NCBI GenBank assembly: GCA_017505725.1
Contig: JAFVOR010000019.1
Location: 1 to 61,649, forward strand
Direction: 5' to 3'
From: Alistipes sp.
GTDB lineage: Bacteria > Bacteroidota > Bacteroidia > Bacteroidales > Rikenellaceae
DNA length: 61,649 nucleotides
Shown here piece by piece: positions 16,322 to 24,798 of the stretch (position 1 is the stretch's first letter; each line of letters begins with the position of its first letter). Made by a program: the position numbers and the translations under genes. Below the pieces are notes generated by a model. That model did not search any database, was not told the DNA's origin, and saw only the letters and a program-made list of their open reading frames with translations.

Positions 16322-16329
16322 TACCTTTG
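16322..16329 (+). promoter_or_regulatory. -7 box for the M14 peptidase
   Basis: TACCTTTG, 27 bases before the ATG. Confidence 0.6.
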
Positions 16330-16356
16330 TAGCAAACAATCAAAATTGACCTAAAG

Positions 16357-17565
16357 ATGAGAAAACTCTATTTGATTATCGCGGTAACTTTTGTTACATT
16401 ATGCTCATTCTCTTGCTCGCCCAAAACGGTGGTGATCGACGATCAGGTGCCTGCCGGTAATATTGTCTTCGAGCGCATACTCAACGATACAGTTTATGTG
16501 CATCAGAGTCTGCGTGGCTCGAAGAAGGCTTGGTTCTACTGGGCTTTCCGTGTTCGAGGCGCACAAGGCAAGAAGCTAACTTTCGTATTCACAAAGAGTT
16601 TCGCCATTTGCGAGAGAGGCCCTGTTGTCTCGCTCGATAAGGGTAAGAGCTACGAATATCTGGCCGAGGAGGGCTCTACTCCGCACTCCTTCACCTATAC
16701 CTTTCCGGACGATGCAAAGGAGGTGTGGTTCTATGAGTGTCACCCATACACTCCCGAGATGTGGGAGGCATTCTTGAAGGCTCCACACAAAGGCGAATTC
16801 GAGATAGGCGTGTTGTGTAAAACTCGCAAGGGTCGCGATGTACCATTCTTTAGAATGACACCTCGCAATTCGAAGCCAAAGTTCTCTGTTGTGCTCAGTG
16901 CCCGTCACCACTGCTCGGAGGCCCCTGCTATGTATGCTCTTGAGGGTTTGGTGGCAACATTCCTTGAGGATAGCGAGTTGGGCGATTGGTTGCGCGAGAA
17001 TGTCGAGTTGACGGTAGTTCCGTTTGTCGATATGGATGGTGCAGTCGAGGGCGATCAGGGCAAGTGGCGTCTTCCGCACGACCACAATCGTGACTATACC
17101 GAGTTTCTCTATCCCGAGACCGCCGCTCTGGCAAGCTTGATTGCCGAGACCGAGCCGCAGATGTTCCTCGATTTCCACAATCCGAAGCTCTACAAATACA
17201 ACGACAACTACATCTATACTCCTTACAAAGAGTACAATGGCGTCGCAGAGCTCAACTTCTCGGCGCTCATCGAGAAGTATCAGGAGGGCGGTTTGAAGTA
17301 TCAGACCTCCGACAATCTCCCATACGGAACAAGCTGGAATGCCAAACATAACTACACCGATGGAATGAATGTCACCACTTGGGTAGCCACCAATATCAAG
17401 ACTATCGAAATTGTTCGTACCTTCGAGTTCCCGTTTGCATACTCGAATGGCGAGTTTGTCTATCCGAACAAACTTCGCAAGTTTGGACACGGTATGGCTC
17501 GCGCTTTGAGAGCCTATGTCGAGGGAGAGGTGCTTGTCGATAAGATGCCCGAAATAGAAGAGTAG
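16357..17565 (+). CDS. M14-family zinc carboxypeptidase lipoprotein
   Basis: A 402-aa protein with a lipobox ending at Cys20. A beta-rich N-terminal domain (about 25-165) precedes an M14 peptidase domain. Zinc ligands fit HxxE at His185-Glu188 (RHHCSE) and His274 in FLDFHNPK; substrate contacts fit NRD at 244-246 (DHNRDY); a catalytic glutamate probably lies in IEIVRTFEF. The arrangement resembles cytosolic-carboxypeptidase-like (M14D) enzymes, here exported. It would remove C-terminal residues from peptides, which suits its place just upstream of the SusC/SusD and subtilase locus, although a terminator and a new promoter separate them. Confidence 0.85.
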   Translation: MRKLYLIIAVTFVTLCSFSCSPKTVVIDDQVPAGNIVFERILNDTVYVHQSLRGSKKAWFYWAFRVRGAQGKKLTFVFTKSFAICERGPVVSLDKGKSYEYLAEEGSTPHSFTYTFPDDAKEVWFYECHPYTPEMWEAFLKAPHKGEFEIGVLCKTRKGRDVPFFRMTPRNSKPKFSVVLSARHHCSEAPAMYALEGLVATFLEDSELGDWLRENVELTVVPFVDMDGAVEGDQGKWRLPHDHNRDYTEFLYPETAALASLIAETEPQMFLDFHNPKLYKYNDNYIYTPYKEYNGVAELNFSALIEKYQEGGLKYQTSDNLPYGTSWNAKHNYTDGMNVTTWVATNIKTIEIVRTFEFPFAYSNGEFVYPNKLRKFGHGMARALRAYVEGEVLVDKMPEIEE

Positions 17566-17586
17566 CGGCGTGGTTGAGGGTGCTGC

Positions 17587-17616
17587 AAAAAAGAGTCCGA
17601 GTGGGCTCTTTTTTTT
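17587..17616 (+). terminator. Terminator after the M14 peptidase
   Basis: Stem AAAGAGTCC/GGGCTCTTT (one G-T pair), loop GAGT, followed by a run of T. The T tract abuts the putative -33 element of the SusC promoter. Confidence 0.88.
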
Positions 17617-17645
17617 GGATATTACATAGTAATACACTATCTTTG
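17614..17645 (+). promoter_or_regulatory. Promoter of the SusC/SusD locus
   Basis: TTTG (17614-17617), 20-base spacer, TATCTTTG (17638-17645). The ATG follows 8 bases later, so the leader is extremely short. Confidence 0.75.
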
Positions 17646-17653
17646 CCGCCGCT

Positions 17654-20608
17654 ATGTTGAAAAATATTTTAAAATCGTTTCTAACCTGTCTGCTCCTCGC
17701 GTTTGTGATGGTGCCACATCTTGCCTCTGCGCAGGGTGGTGTTGTCACTGTGAGCGGTGTGGTTACCTCTGCCGAGGATAAACTGCCGCTGATAGGAGTA
17801 ACTGTCGTCACCGAGAAGATGCAAGGTGTAACGACTGCGCTTGATGGCTCCTACACCATCAAGGCAGAGGCAGGTACAAAATTATCATTCTCCTATTTGG
17901 GATTCCGTTCGGTGGAGTGGACCATCCCTGCGGGTAGTGCGACTGCAACCTACAACCTCGTTATGCAGAGCGAGAGCGAGTCTATCGAGGATGTGGTGGT
18001 AATCGCCTATGGTGTCCGTAAGAAGGGTACCGTTGCAGGTTCGGTCTCGGCTGTCGAGATGGAGAATATCACCGACACCCCAACTGCGGCCTTCGATCAG
18101 GCTCTGCAGGGACAGGTAGCAGGTCTCTCGGTTATGTCTTCGACAGGAGAGCCTTCCGCATCGGCAAAGATGACTATTCGTGGTGTCAACTCGATCAACT
18201 CGGGAACTGCTCCGCTCTATATCTTGGATGGTGTACCTATCGAGAGTAGTGACTTCAACGCTATCAACCCTGCCGACATCGAGTCGTTGTCGGTGTTGAA
18301 GGATGCCGCTTCGACCTCGATCTATGGTGCGCGTGCTGCCAATGGTGTTATCGTTATCACCACAAAGCGCGGTGCCAAGGCTGAGCGTCCTCGCATCGAC
18401 TACCGTATGCAGCTCGGTTTCTCGGAGGTGGCAGGTAATAATTGGGATTTGATGAACACTGCCGAGCGTATCCAATACGAGAAGGAGGTGGGACTCACCG
18501 AGGGCAAGGATTACGACCTCTTGAGTAAGACCGACATCCGTTGGCTCGATGAGGTCTACAAGAAGGCGGCTCTGTTGCAGAACTACGAGCTTTCGGTTTC
18601 GGGTGCTGACGACAAGACCTCATACTATGTCTCGGGAGGTTACTACAATCAGGAGGGTACGGCCTATGGCTCGGGCTTTGCTCGATTCTCGTTCCGTGCG
18701 AACTTGGAGCGTAAGGCTGCCAAGTGGCTCAAACTCGGCACGAACACTATGCTCAACTACCAGCAGATTCAGCAGGCCGACGAGGGCTCATACACCCTTG
18801 TAACCCCAATCTCGGCTGCTCGATTTATGTTGCCATACTACTCGCCATACAAGGCTGATGGCTCGTTGGCATCTATCAACGATGGCTCGTGGAAGGGTAT
18901 TGGTCAGAATCCGCTCGAGTGGCAGAAGAATAATCCTGTAACCTTCAAAAAGTATAAGTTGCTCTCTACCGTATTCCTCGAGGCAACCCCAATCGAGGGT
19001 CTTTCGTTGCGCTCGCAGTTGGCGGTAGACTACTCGCATACTACGGGTTTCGGCTTCACCTATCCGAGCTATTTGCCAAATCAGGGACAGGGCTCGGCAT
19101 CGCGCTCGTCGACTGATGGTGGCTCGCTCACAGTCACAAATACAGCAAACTATCGCTTCTCGAAGGGATATAAGCACAACTTCAACTTCCTCGTTGGTCA
19201 GGAGGGTATCTCCTACCACTATGAGGCATTCAGCGTCTTGACCGAGGGACAGAACAACGACCTGATGACCAATGTCTCGTCGGGTACTCGTGCCACATCG
19301 TGGAGCGACACTACCGATTCGGACTATGGCTTCCTCTCGTTCTTTGGTCGTGGCGAGTATAACTACGACAATCGCTACTTTGCCGAGTTCTCGGTGCGTG
19401 CCGATGGCTCGTCGCGTTTTGGTCGCAACAACCGCTGGGCAGGCTTCTGGTCGGTGGGCTTTATGTGGAGCCTTCGTGACGAGGCCTTTATGGAGTCGTC
19501 GCGCAGGTGGCTTACCCACGCGCAGATTGCACTCTCGACAGGTACTTCGGGTAACTCCTCGATTCCAAACTACGAGCACCTCGCTCTTGTGGGTGGTGGC
19601 GTAGACTATGGTGGCGACGCAGGTATGACTCTGTTGCAGCCGGGCAACGATTCGCTCAGCTGGGAGAAGCCTTGGACATCGAACCTTGCATTCCACTTCG
19701 GATTCTGGCACCGCCTCACAGTCGATGCCGAGGTCTACTACAAGCGTACCACCGATATGCTTATGCAGGTGCCGCTTCCATACTCCACTTCGGGCTTTGG
19801 TTACAAGTGGGACAATGTCGGCACGATGACCAATGTGGGTGTCGAGCTCAACGTGCAGGGTACACTTGTTCAGGCAGGTAAGTTCCTCTGGACTGCGAAT
19901 GCCAACTTCTCGTACAATCGCAACCGTATCGTTTCGCTCTACAATGGCGTGACCGAGTACGAGATGGCCAATACCAATACCAAACTTGCAGTAGGACACT
20001 CGCTAGGAGAGTTCTTCATCAACCGCTATGCGGGCGTTAACCCTGCAAACGGAGATGCCCTTTGGCTTGATAAGGATGGCAATATCACCAACGAACTTCG
20101 CGATGAGGATAAGGTCTTTATGGGCAAGAGCTACATAGCACCTTGGCAGGGTGGTTTCGGTACAGCCTTGTCGTGGAACGGACTCTCGTTCAGTGCACAG
20201 TTTGCGTGGGTGGCAAATCGTTGGATGCTCAACAATGACCGCTATTTCGACGAGTCGAATGGTCGCTTTATGGACTACAACCAGTCGGCACGCCTGCTCA
20301 ATCGCTGGAAACAGCCGGGCGACATCACCGACATACCTCGTCACGGTGTCTACACCGAGTTCGACAGCCGTCTGCTGGAGGATGCATCGTTCCTTCGCCT
20401 GAAGAATGTGATGCTCTCCTACTCGTTCCCCGAGCAGATGTTGCGCAAGAGCAAGGTGTTCCAGGGGTTGCGTATCTATGCACAGGTACAGAATCCATTC
20501 ACCTTCACCAAGTTCTCGGGATTGGATCCAGAGGGCACTGCCAATGTCTATCAGGCGCAGTATCCTATGGCACGCCAATACACATTCGGTCTTGATATAA
20601 CATTCTAA
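17654..20608 (+). CDS. SusC/RagA-family TonB-dependent outer-membrane transporter
   Basis: A 984-aa outer-membrane barrel. It has a signal peptide (about 1-26), a carboxypeptidase-regulatory-like domain (about 33-110, VSGVVTSAEDKLPLIGVTV), a TonB-contact segment with VVVIAYGVRKKG, a plug domain ending ANGVIVITTKRG, and a 22-strand barrel finishing with RQYTFGLDITF, whose terminal phenylalanine is the usual BAM signal. It forms the pore of a SusC/SusD pair with the next gene. It is at the short end of the family size range. Nearby peptidases, and no glycoside hydrolase in the operon, point to peptides rather than glycans as cargo, as in RagAB; this is an inference. Confidence 0.93.
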   Translation: MLKNILKSFLTCLLLAFVMVPHLASAQGGVVTVSGVVTSAEDKLPLIGVTVVTEKMQGVTTALDGSYTIKAEAGTKLSFSYLGFRSVEWTIPAGSATATYNLVMQSESESIEDVVVIAYGVRKKGTVAGSVSAVEMENITDTPTAAFDQALQGQVAGLSVMSSTGEPSASAKMTIRGVNSINSGTAPLYILDGVPIESSDFNAINPADIESLSVLKDAASTSIYGARAANGVIVITTKRGAKAERPRIDYRMQLGFSEVAGNNWDLMNTAERIQYEKEVGLTEGKDYDLLSKTDIRWLDEVYKKAALLQNYELSVSGADDKTSYYVSGGYYNQEGTAYGSGFARFSFRANLERKAAKWLKLGTNTMLNYQQIQQADEGSYTLVTPISAARFMLPYYSPYKADGSLASINDGSWKGIGQNPLEWQKNNPVTFKKYKLLSTVFLEATPIEGLSLRSQLAVDYSHTTGFGFTYPSYLPNQGQGSASRSSTDGGSLTVTNTANYRFSKGYKHNFNFLVGQEGISYHYEAFSVLTEGQNNDLMTNVSSGTRATSWSDTTDSDYGFLSFFGRGEYNYDNRYFAEFSVRADGSSRFGRNNRWAGFWSVGFMWSLRDEAFMESSRRWLTHAQIALSTGTSGNSSIPNYEHLALVGGGVDYGGDAGMTLLQPGNDSLSWEKPWTSNLAFHFGFWHRLTVDAEVYYKRTTDMLMQVPLPYSTSGFGYKWDNVGTMTNVGVELNVQGTLVQAGKFLWTANANFSYNRNRIVSLYNGVTEYEMANTNTKLAVGHSLGEFFINRYAGVNPANGDALWLDKDGNITNELRDEDKVFMGKSYIAPWQGGFGTALSWNGLSFSAQFAWVANRWMLNNDRYFDESNGRFMDYNQSARLLNRWKQPGDITDIPRHGVYTEFDSRLLEDASFLRLKNVMLSYSFPEQMLRKSKVFQGLRIYAQVQNPFTFTKFSGLDPEGTANVYQAQYPMARQYTFGLDITF

Positions 20609-20616
20609 TTGACACG

Positions 20617-22155
20617 ATGATGAAGAGTATAATATATTATATAAAGGTGTGCGTGGTGGTTGCAGCCCTCTCGGTTGTGACAACCTCGTGTCTCGACAAG
20701 TATCCGGGTTCGGCTATCCCTGTCGAGAATACAATGAAGAGCTACGAAGATGCCGAGCAGATAGTTACGGGCATCTACGCAAAGTTCAAGAGTGGCTCGC
20801 TCTACAATGGCTACCTCACCATCCTGCCCGATGTGCAGACCGATATGGTCTATGCGGTGGATGGCTATAGCAATCAGTATGGCTCGTTCTGGTTGTGGCA
20901 GATTCGCTCCACCACATCCGAGTCGGAGAGTGTCTACGCATCGCTCTATAGTGTGATTTCGAATTGCAACTTCTTCCTCGAGAATGTCGATGAGGTGAAG
21001 GCATCGGTCACCGATGATGGCAAGCTCACAAGTCTCGACTACTACACGGGCGAGGTCTATACCCTCCGTGCTTTGGCCTACTCGGAGCTTCTCAAACTCT
21101 ACTGCAACGCCTACGATCCTGCAACAGCCCGCGATGAGATGGGCGTAGTGTTGCGTCGCCACTATTCGCAGTCGGAGCCTGCGGTGCGAGCTTCGTTGTA
21201 CGATTCGTACCAGTTTGTACTGGATGATTTGGCGAAGGCCGAGGAGTTGCTCAGTAGCGATTACGATATGTACTCGTCGGACTACGCCACCAAGGCTTTG
21301 GCAGAGGCTTTGCACGCACGTGTTGCACTCTATATGCAGGATTGGGATGCGGCAATCGACTACTCGACAAGCGTGATCGAGAATAGGGCATTTTCGCTCT
21401 CGTCGGCAAGCGAGGTCTACACAGGCGGTCAGAGCTTCTTCCAATATATGTGGAACTACGACCTTGCCACCGAGGTTATATGGCGTGTCAAGCTCACTCC
21501 GCAGTCGCCTGGTGCAATGATTGGTTCTCCGTTCTTGAACTTCACCACCGACTATGTCAACTTCTATCCCGACTATGTCCCTGCGCAGTGGGTGTTGAAC
21601 CTCTATGCGCAGAACGACCTCCGCTACGGAGCATACTTCTACGAGGCGCAGACGGGCTATGCACACGGATTGGTGTGGCCATTGTTGGTAAAGTACTACG
21701 GCAATGGCGATTTTATCAACTCCTATCAGCTCTACCACGTCTCGATGCCGAAGCCATTCCGCTTGGCCGAGCAGTATCTGATTCGTGCCGAGGCATATTG
21801 CCGCAAGGAGCAACCGAACTTCTCGGCTGCGTCGGCCGACTTGACCACTTTGCGCGAGAGCCGCTTCTCGTCGGGTGCGGGTACGATGAGTGTTTCGGCT
21901 GGCAACTTTATGCAGAATATTGCCGAGGAGCGTGTTCGCGAGTTGTATATGGAGGGACACCGCCTTCACGATATGAAGCGTTGGGGTAGACTCTACAACG
22001 AGGGTAAGGGTTTCGAGCGAACTCCGCAGAGCAACTCGTTGGCGGAGGGTAGCAGACTCAAGTTTGCCCCCGACCACTATATGTTTGTGTGGCCAATTCC
22101 TCGCCACGAGGTTGAGGCTCCCGGATCGCAGGTGAAGCAGAATGCCGGCTACTAA
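20617..22155 (+). CDS. SusD/RagB-family surface lipoprotein
   Basis: A 512-aa lipoprotein (lipobox VVTTSC, Cys25) that would cap the SusC barrel and capture substrate. SusD-family features are the N-terminal LDKYPGSAIP, the helical TPR-like segments (AEQIVTGIYAKF, YTLRALAYSELLKLYCNAY), and the C-terminal RAEAYCRK, ELYMEGHRLHDMKRWGR block. It starts 8 bases after susC. ATG codons at 20617 and 20620 are both possible starts. Confidence 0.93.
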   Translation: MMKSIIYYIKVCVVVAALSVVTTSCLDKYPGSAIPVENTMKSYEDAEQIVTGIYAKFKSGSLYNGYLTILPDVQTDMVYAVDGYSNQYGSFWLWQIRSTTSESESVYASLYSVISNCNFFLENVDEVKASVTDDGKLTSLDYYTGEVYTLRALAYSELLKLYCNAYDPATARDEMGVVLRRHYSQSEPAVRASLYDSYQFVLDDLAKAEELLSSDYDMYSSDYATKALAEALHARVALYMQDWDAAIDYSTSVIENRAFSLSSASEVYTGGQSFFQYMWNYDLATEVIWRVKLTPQSPGAMIGSPFLNFTTDYVNFYPDYVPAQWVLNLYAQNDLRYGAYFYEAQTGYAHGLVWPLLVKYYGNGDFINSYQLYHVSMPKPFRLAEQYLIRAEAYCRKEQPNFSAASADLTTLRESRFSSGAGTMSVSAGNFMQNIAEERVRELYMEGHRLHDMKRWGRLYNEGKGFERTPQSNSLAEGSRLKFAPDHYMFVWPIPRHEVEAPGSQVKQNAGY

Positions 22156-22165
22156 ACTTTGAGAG

Positions 22166-23107
22166 ATGACTATGAAGAAGATTTTTAATATACTTATGGC
22201 GGTTGTTGCTGCAGTCGGTTTTGTGGGCTGCAACGAGCAATATACCACCTATGAAGGGGCGGAGTATCTGATGTTTGCAGACTCGCTCTCGACAAATGCG
22301 GTTACTGCCGACGGAGCATCGTTCAAGGTAGCGGTGTCGTCGACCGTAGCTCGCAACTACGATCGCACCTATGCAGTGGAGGTTATCGACAAGGGTAGCA
22401 ATGCCATCGAGGGCAAGCACTACCGCCTCAAGTCGAACACCTTTACCATTCCTGCGGGTAAACTTTCGACCGATATCGAGGTCTTTGGCAACTACGACAA
22501 TATCGGGCCTGCCGATTCGCTCGGCTTTACCTTGCAACTGGTTATGCCTGAGGCTCTTAAGTGGAATCTCTATCCCGAGTCGAATCGTACCAAGGTTGTG
22601 ATGTTCAAGTCTTGCCCATTCGATATCAACGAGTGGGGTGGCACCGAGCAGGAGCCACGCTACTGCTTGCTCACATCACTCTTGTTGTACAGCTATCCTG
22701 GTCCGAATAGTTCGTATCAGCGTCTGGTGCGTTGCTACAAGCACGCAACATTGGAGAACACCATCGTGATGGACAATCTCTTCTACGATGGCTACGATTT
22801 GCGCCTTACATTCAACACCGAGAACCCGTCGGAGCCACTTCTCGAGGTTGAGGCCGATCAGGTTATCGGTGATGAGTTTATGGTATTTGGCATCCAGCAC
22901 GGAGATGGCAAGATCTTGGCGCAGACAAGCCCTGCGTCGGGTAGCACCGTTTCGACCTTCAACTCGTGCCAGAAGTATGCACAATTGTGGACTCGTGTCT
23001 ATGTCAAGGATTTCTCGACAATGATTGGCTATGTCGGCGACTTCTACAACATCCTTGAGTGGGTGTCGAAGGATGAGGCCGAGGAGATGATGCGAGAGGG
23101 ATTGTAA
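22166..23107 (+). CDS. DUF4843-like lipoprotein of the SusC/SusD locus
   Basis: A 313-aa lipoprotein (Cys22). The Calx-beta-like pattern KVAVSSTVARNYDRTYAVEV followed by IEGKHYRL and FTIPAGKLSTDIEV matches the DUF4843 type common downstream of SusD genes, where it may serve as an accessory surface-binding protein. The remainder (about 150-313) carries FDINEWGG and is unassigned. It begins 10 bases after SusD; a second in-frame ATG at 22172 is the likelier start because MKK is the usual beginning of these leaders. Confidence 0.7.
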   Translation: MTMKKIFNILMAVVAAVGFVGCNEQYTTYEGAEYLMFADSLSTNAVTADGASFKVAVSSTVARNYDRTYAVEVIDKGSNAIEGKHYRLKSNTFTIPAGKLSTDIEVFGNYDNIGPADSLGFTLQLVMPEALKWNLYPESNRTKVVMFKSCPFDINEWGGTEQEPRYCLLTSLLLYSYPGPNSSYQRLVRCYKHATLENTIVMDNLFYDGYDLRLTFNTENPSEPLLEVEADQVIGDEFMVFGIQHGDGKILAQTSPASGSTVSTFNSCQKYAQLWTRVYVKDFSTMIGYVGDFYNILEWVSKDEAEEMMREGL

Positions 23108-23143
23108 AAGAGAGTATTTGATTAAGAATAAAAATAGGATACA

Positions 23144-24757
23144 ATGAAAAAGATATTAGTAGTATTGAGCGTGGTGGCAATGATGCTCACCTCGTGTGAG
23201 AATGGTGGTGAGAATGCAGCACCCGTAAAACCAAATTTCCCAGAGCCACAGAGCTTCGAGGCAGTAGCAGGAGGCTCGTATGAGTTGACTTTTGTAGCTG
23301 AGAAGGAGTGGACCATCTCACTCTCGGCTGAGTCGCAGAGCGCAGCCTTCCTTATCTACGACGGATTCCCAGAGTCGTCGCACTCGGGTGAGGCCGGTGA
23401 GCATACCGTAACCGTAAAGATGCGTGAGGGTATTATTAGCTATGCCAAGGATATCGTAACCGAGGTGCAACTCTCGATGGTGGGATTTACCGAGACCATT
23501 GCAACCTACACAATTGCGCGTACGGAGTTTCCTGTAAATGTTATGGGATTGGCAAATGCCGGCTCGGAGGAGACCGTTAAGTCGACCTTCAGCAAAGGTG
23601 GTCACCCCGAGGATGGCCCATTTGCATCGGCTCCACACACCTATACACTGCGCCATAATCGTGGCATTGATGCTATGTATGCAGAGTTTTATGTTCAGCA
23701 CGATCTCGATGCGAGTAAGTATAACTATGCAGTTTATGTACGCAATTCTAAGGGCGAATTTATTGCAGTAGATCTTGAAGATGCAAATTCGTGGGTTCAG
23801 TTTGTGAGCTTTGGCGCAAAGGGTGAGAAGTTCCGCTTGTATATGAACTACAACAAAGCCAGAAAGACCAAGGATGTGGGATATGATGCCTATGTCAACC
23901 TCGAGGATGAGAATGGCGACGCTCTTGTCTCTGTATACCACGTATATGATCCGGACAAGGAGGTTATTGTTGAGACCTCGATGAAGTTGGCTGATGCCGC
24001 TTTGGCTGCGGAGAAGGGTGTAGTGATGACTGGTGCTAATATGAATTATACACTTACCCTCCCTTCTGCTGATATCCTTACAACAGATTATTTGGCTGCA
24101 GCACTGAAGTTTAGCGGTTATTCGGAGATATATGGCGGTTTTGGTAGTGGTACTCAGAATCTCGTTTTCGAGCACGCTGCTGAACTCGATGTCTACTATG
24201 TGCGCCTTGCGCCTGAGGCCTCAATAGAGAGCTTGCAGCGCACCGAGGTGCTGAATATCAGCGCAGTAGGTGACACAATGCACAGCTACACCATCAATCT
24301 TGTATTCGACTGGATCGAGGGCACCGAGGGCGACATAACAACCGACTATTCGGCAAGTTTTGTCAATGTGAAGAGTGCCAATTCGTTGGGTGCAACCCTC
24401 GAGAAGATAGAGGCAAACGATGCCGATTTCGATAGTGAGTGGGGCATCTCGTTGCAGTATCGTATGACCTACACCTCTGCCGAGTTGTTCAAGGTGCCGG
24501 CTCAGGTGGCGTTGAATATCCCAGGTTTCGAGTACGGTACCGTATCGAACATCCACTCGGAGAATAGTGCCGATGACTTCTTGTACTCCGATGCTTTGGA
24601 TTTTGCAAAGGATTCGGTTACTTCAGAGGTGCTTCTCACCTTGAAGGAGGGTGTCGAAGCTGAGTCGATTCCAAATGGCAAGTGCGACTTGCTCTGTGCT
24701 GATGCTTCGGGCAAGAAGTTTATCCGCATCTTGTTCGTGGTGAATGTCGAGAAGTAG
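23144..24757 (+). CDS. Lipoprotein of the SusC/SusD locus, function unknown
   Basis: A 537-aa lipoprotein (lipobox ending at Cys18). An N-terminal BACON-like Ig segment (about 35-125: GGSYELTFVAEKEWTISL) is followed by a long beta-rich region with no motif I can name with certainty; it may belong to the DUF5003 type. No catalytic motif is visible. It sits fourth in the operon, 36 bases after the preceding gene, and is probably part of the cell-surface substrate-binding complex. Confidence 0.7.
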   Translation: MKKILVVLSVVAMMLTSCENGGENAAPVKPNFPEPQSFEAVAGGSYELTFVAEKEWTISLSAESQSAAFLIYDGFPESSHSGEAGEHTVTVKMREGIISYAKDIVTEVQLSMVGFTETIATYTIARTEFPVNVMGLANAGSEETVKSTFSKGGHPEDGPFASAPHTYTLRHNRGIDAMYAEFYVQHDLDASKYNYAVYVRNSKGEFIAVDLEDANSWVQFVSFGAKGEKFRLYMNYNKARKTKDVGYDAYVNLEDENGDALVSVYHVYDPDKEVIVETSMKLADAALAAEKGVVMTGANMNYTLTLPSADILTTDYLAAALKFSGYSEIYGGFGSGTQNLVFEHAAELDVYYVRLAPEASIESLQRTEVLNISAVGDTMHSYTINLVFDWIEGTEGDITTDYSASFVNVKSANSLGATLEKIEANDADFDSEWGISLQYRMTYTSAELFKVPAQVALNIPGFEYGTVSNIHSENSADDFLYSDALDFAKDSVTSEVLLTLKEGVEAESIPNGKCDLLCADASGKKFIRILFVVNVEK

Positions 24758-24798
24758 AATGCGAGTGAAGAACGAAAAATAAAACACTATATAGACAA

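Noticed and set aside
20605-22248. 547-codon minus-strand frame opposite SusD
   Set aside because: Antisense to an intact SusD gene; no domain, no promoter, low-quality composition.
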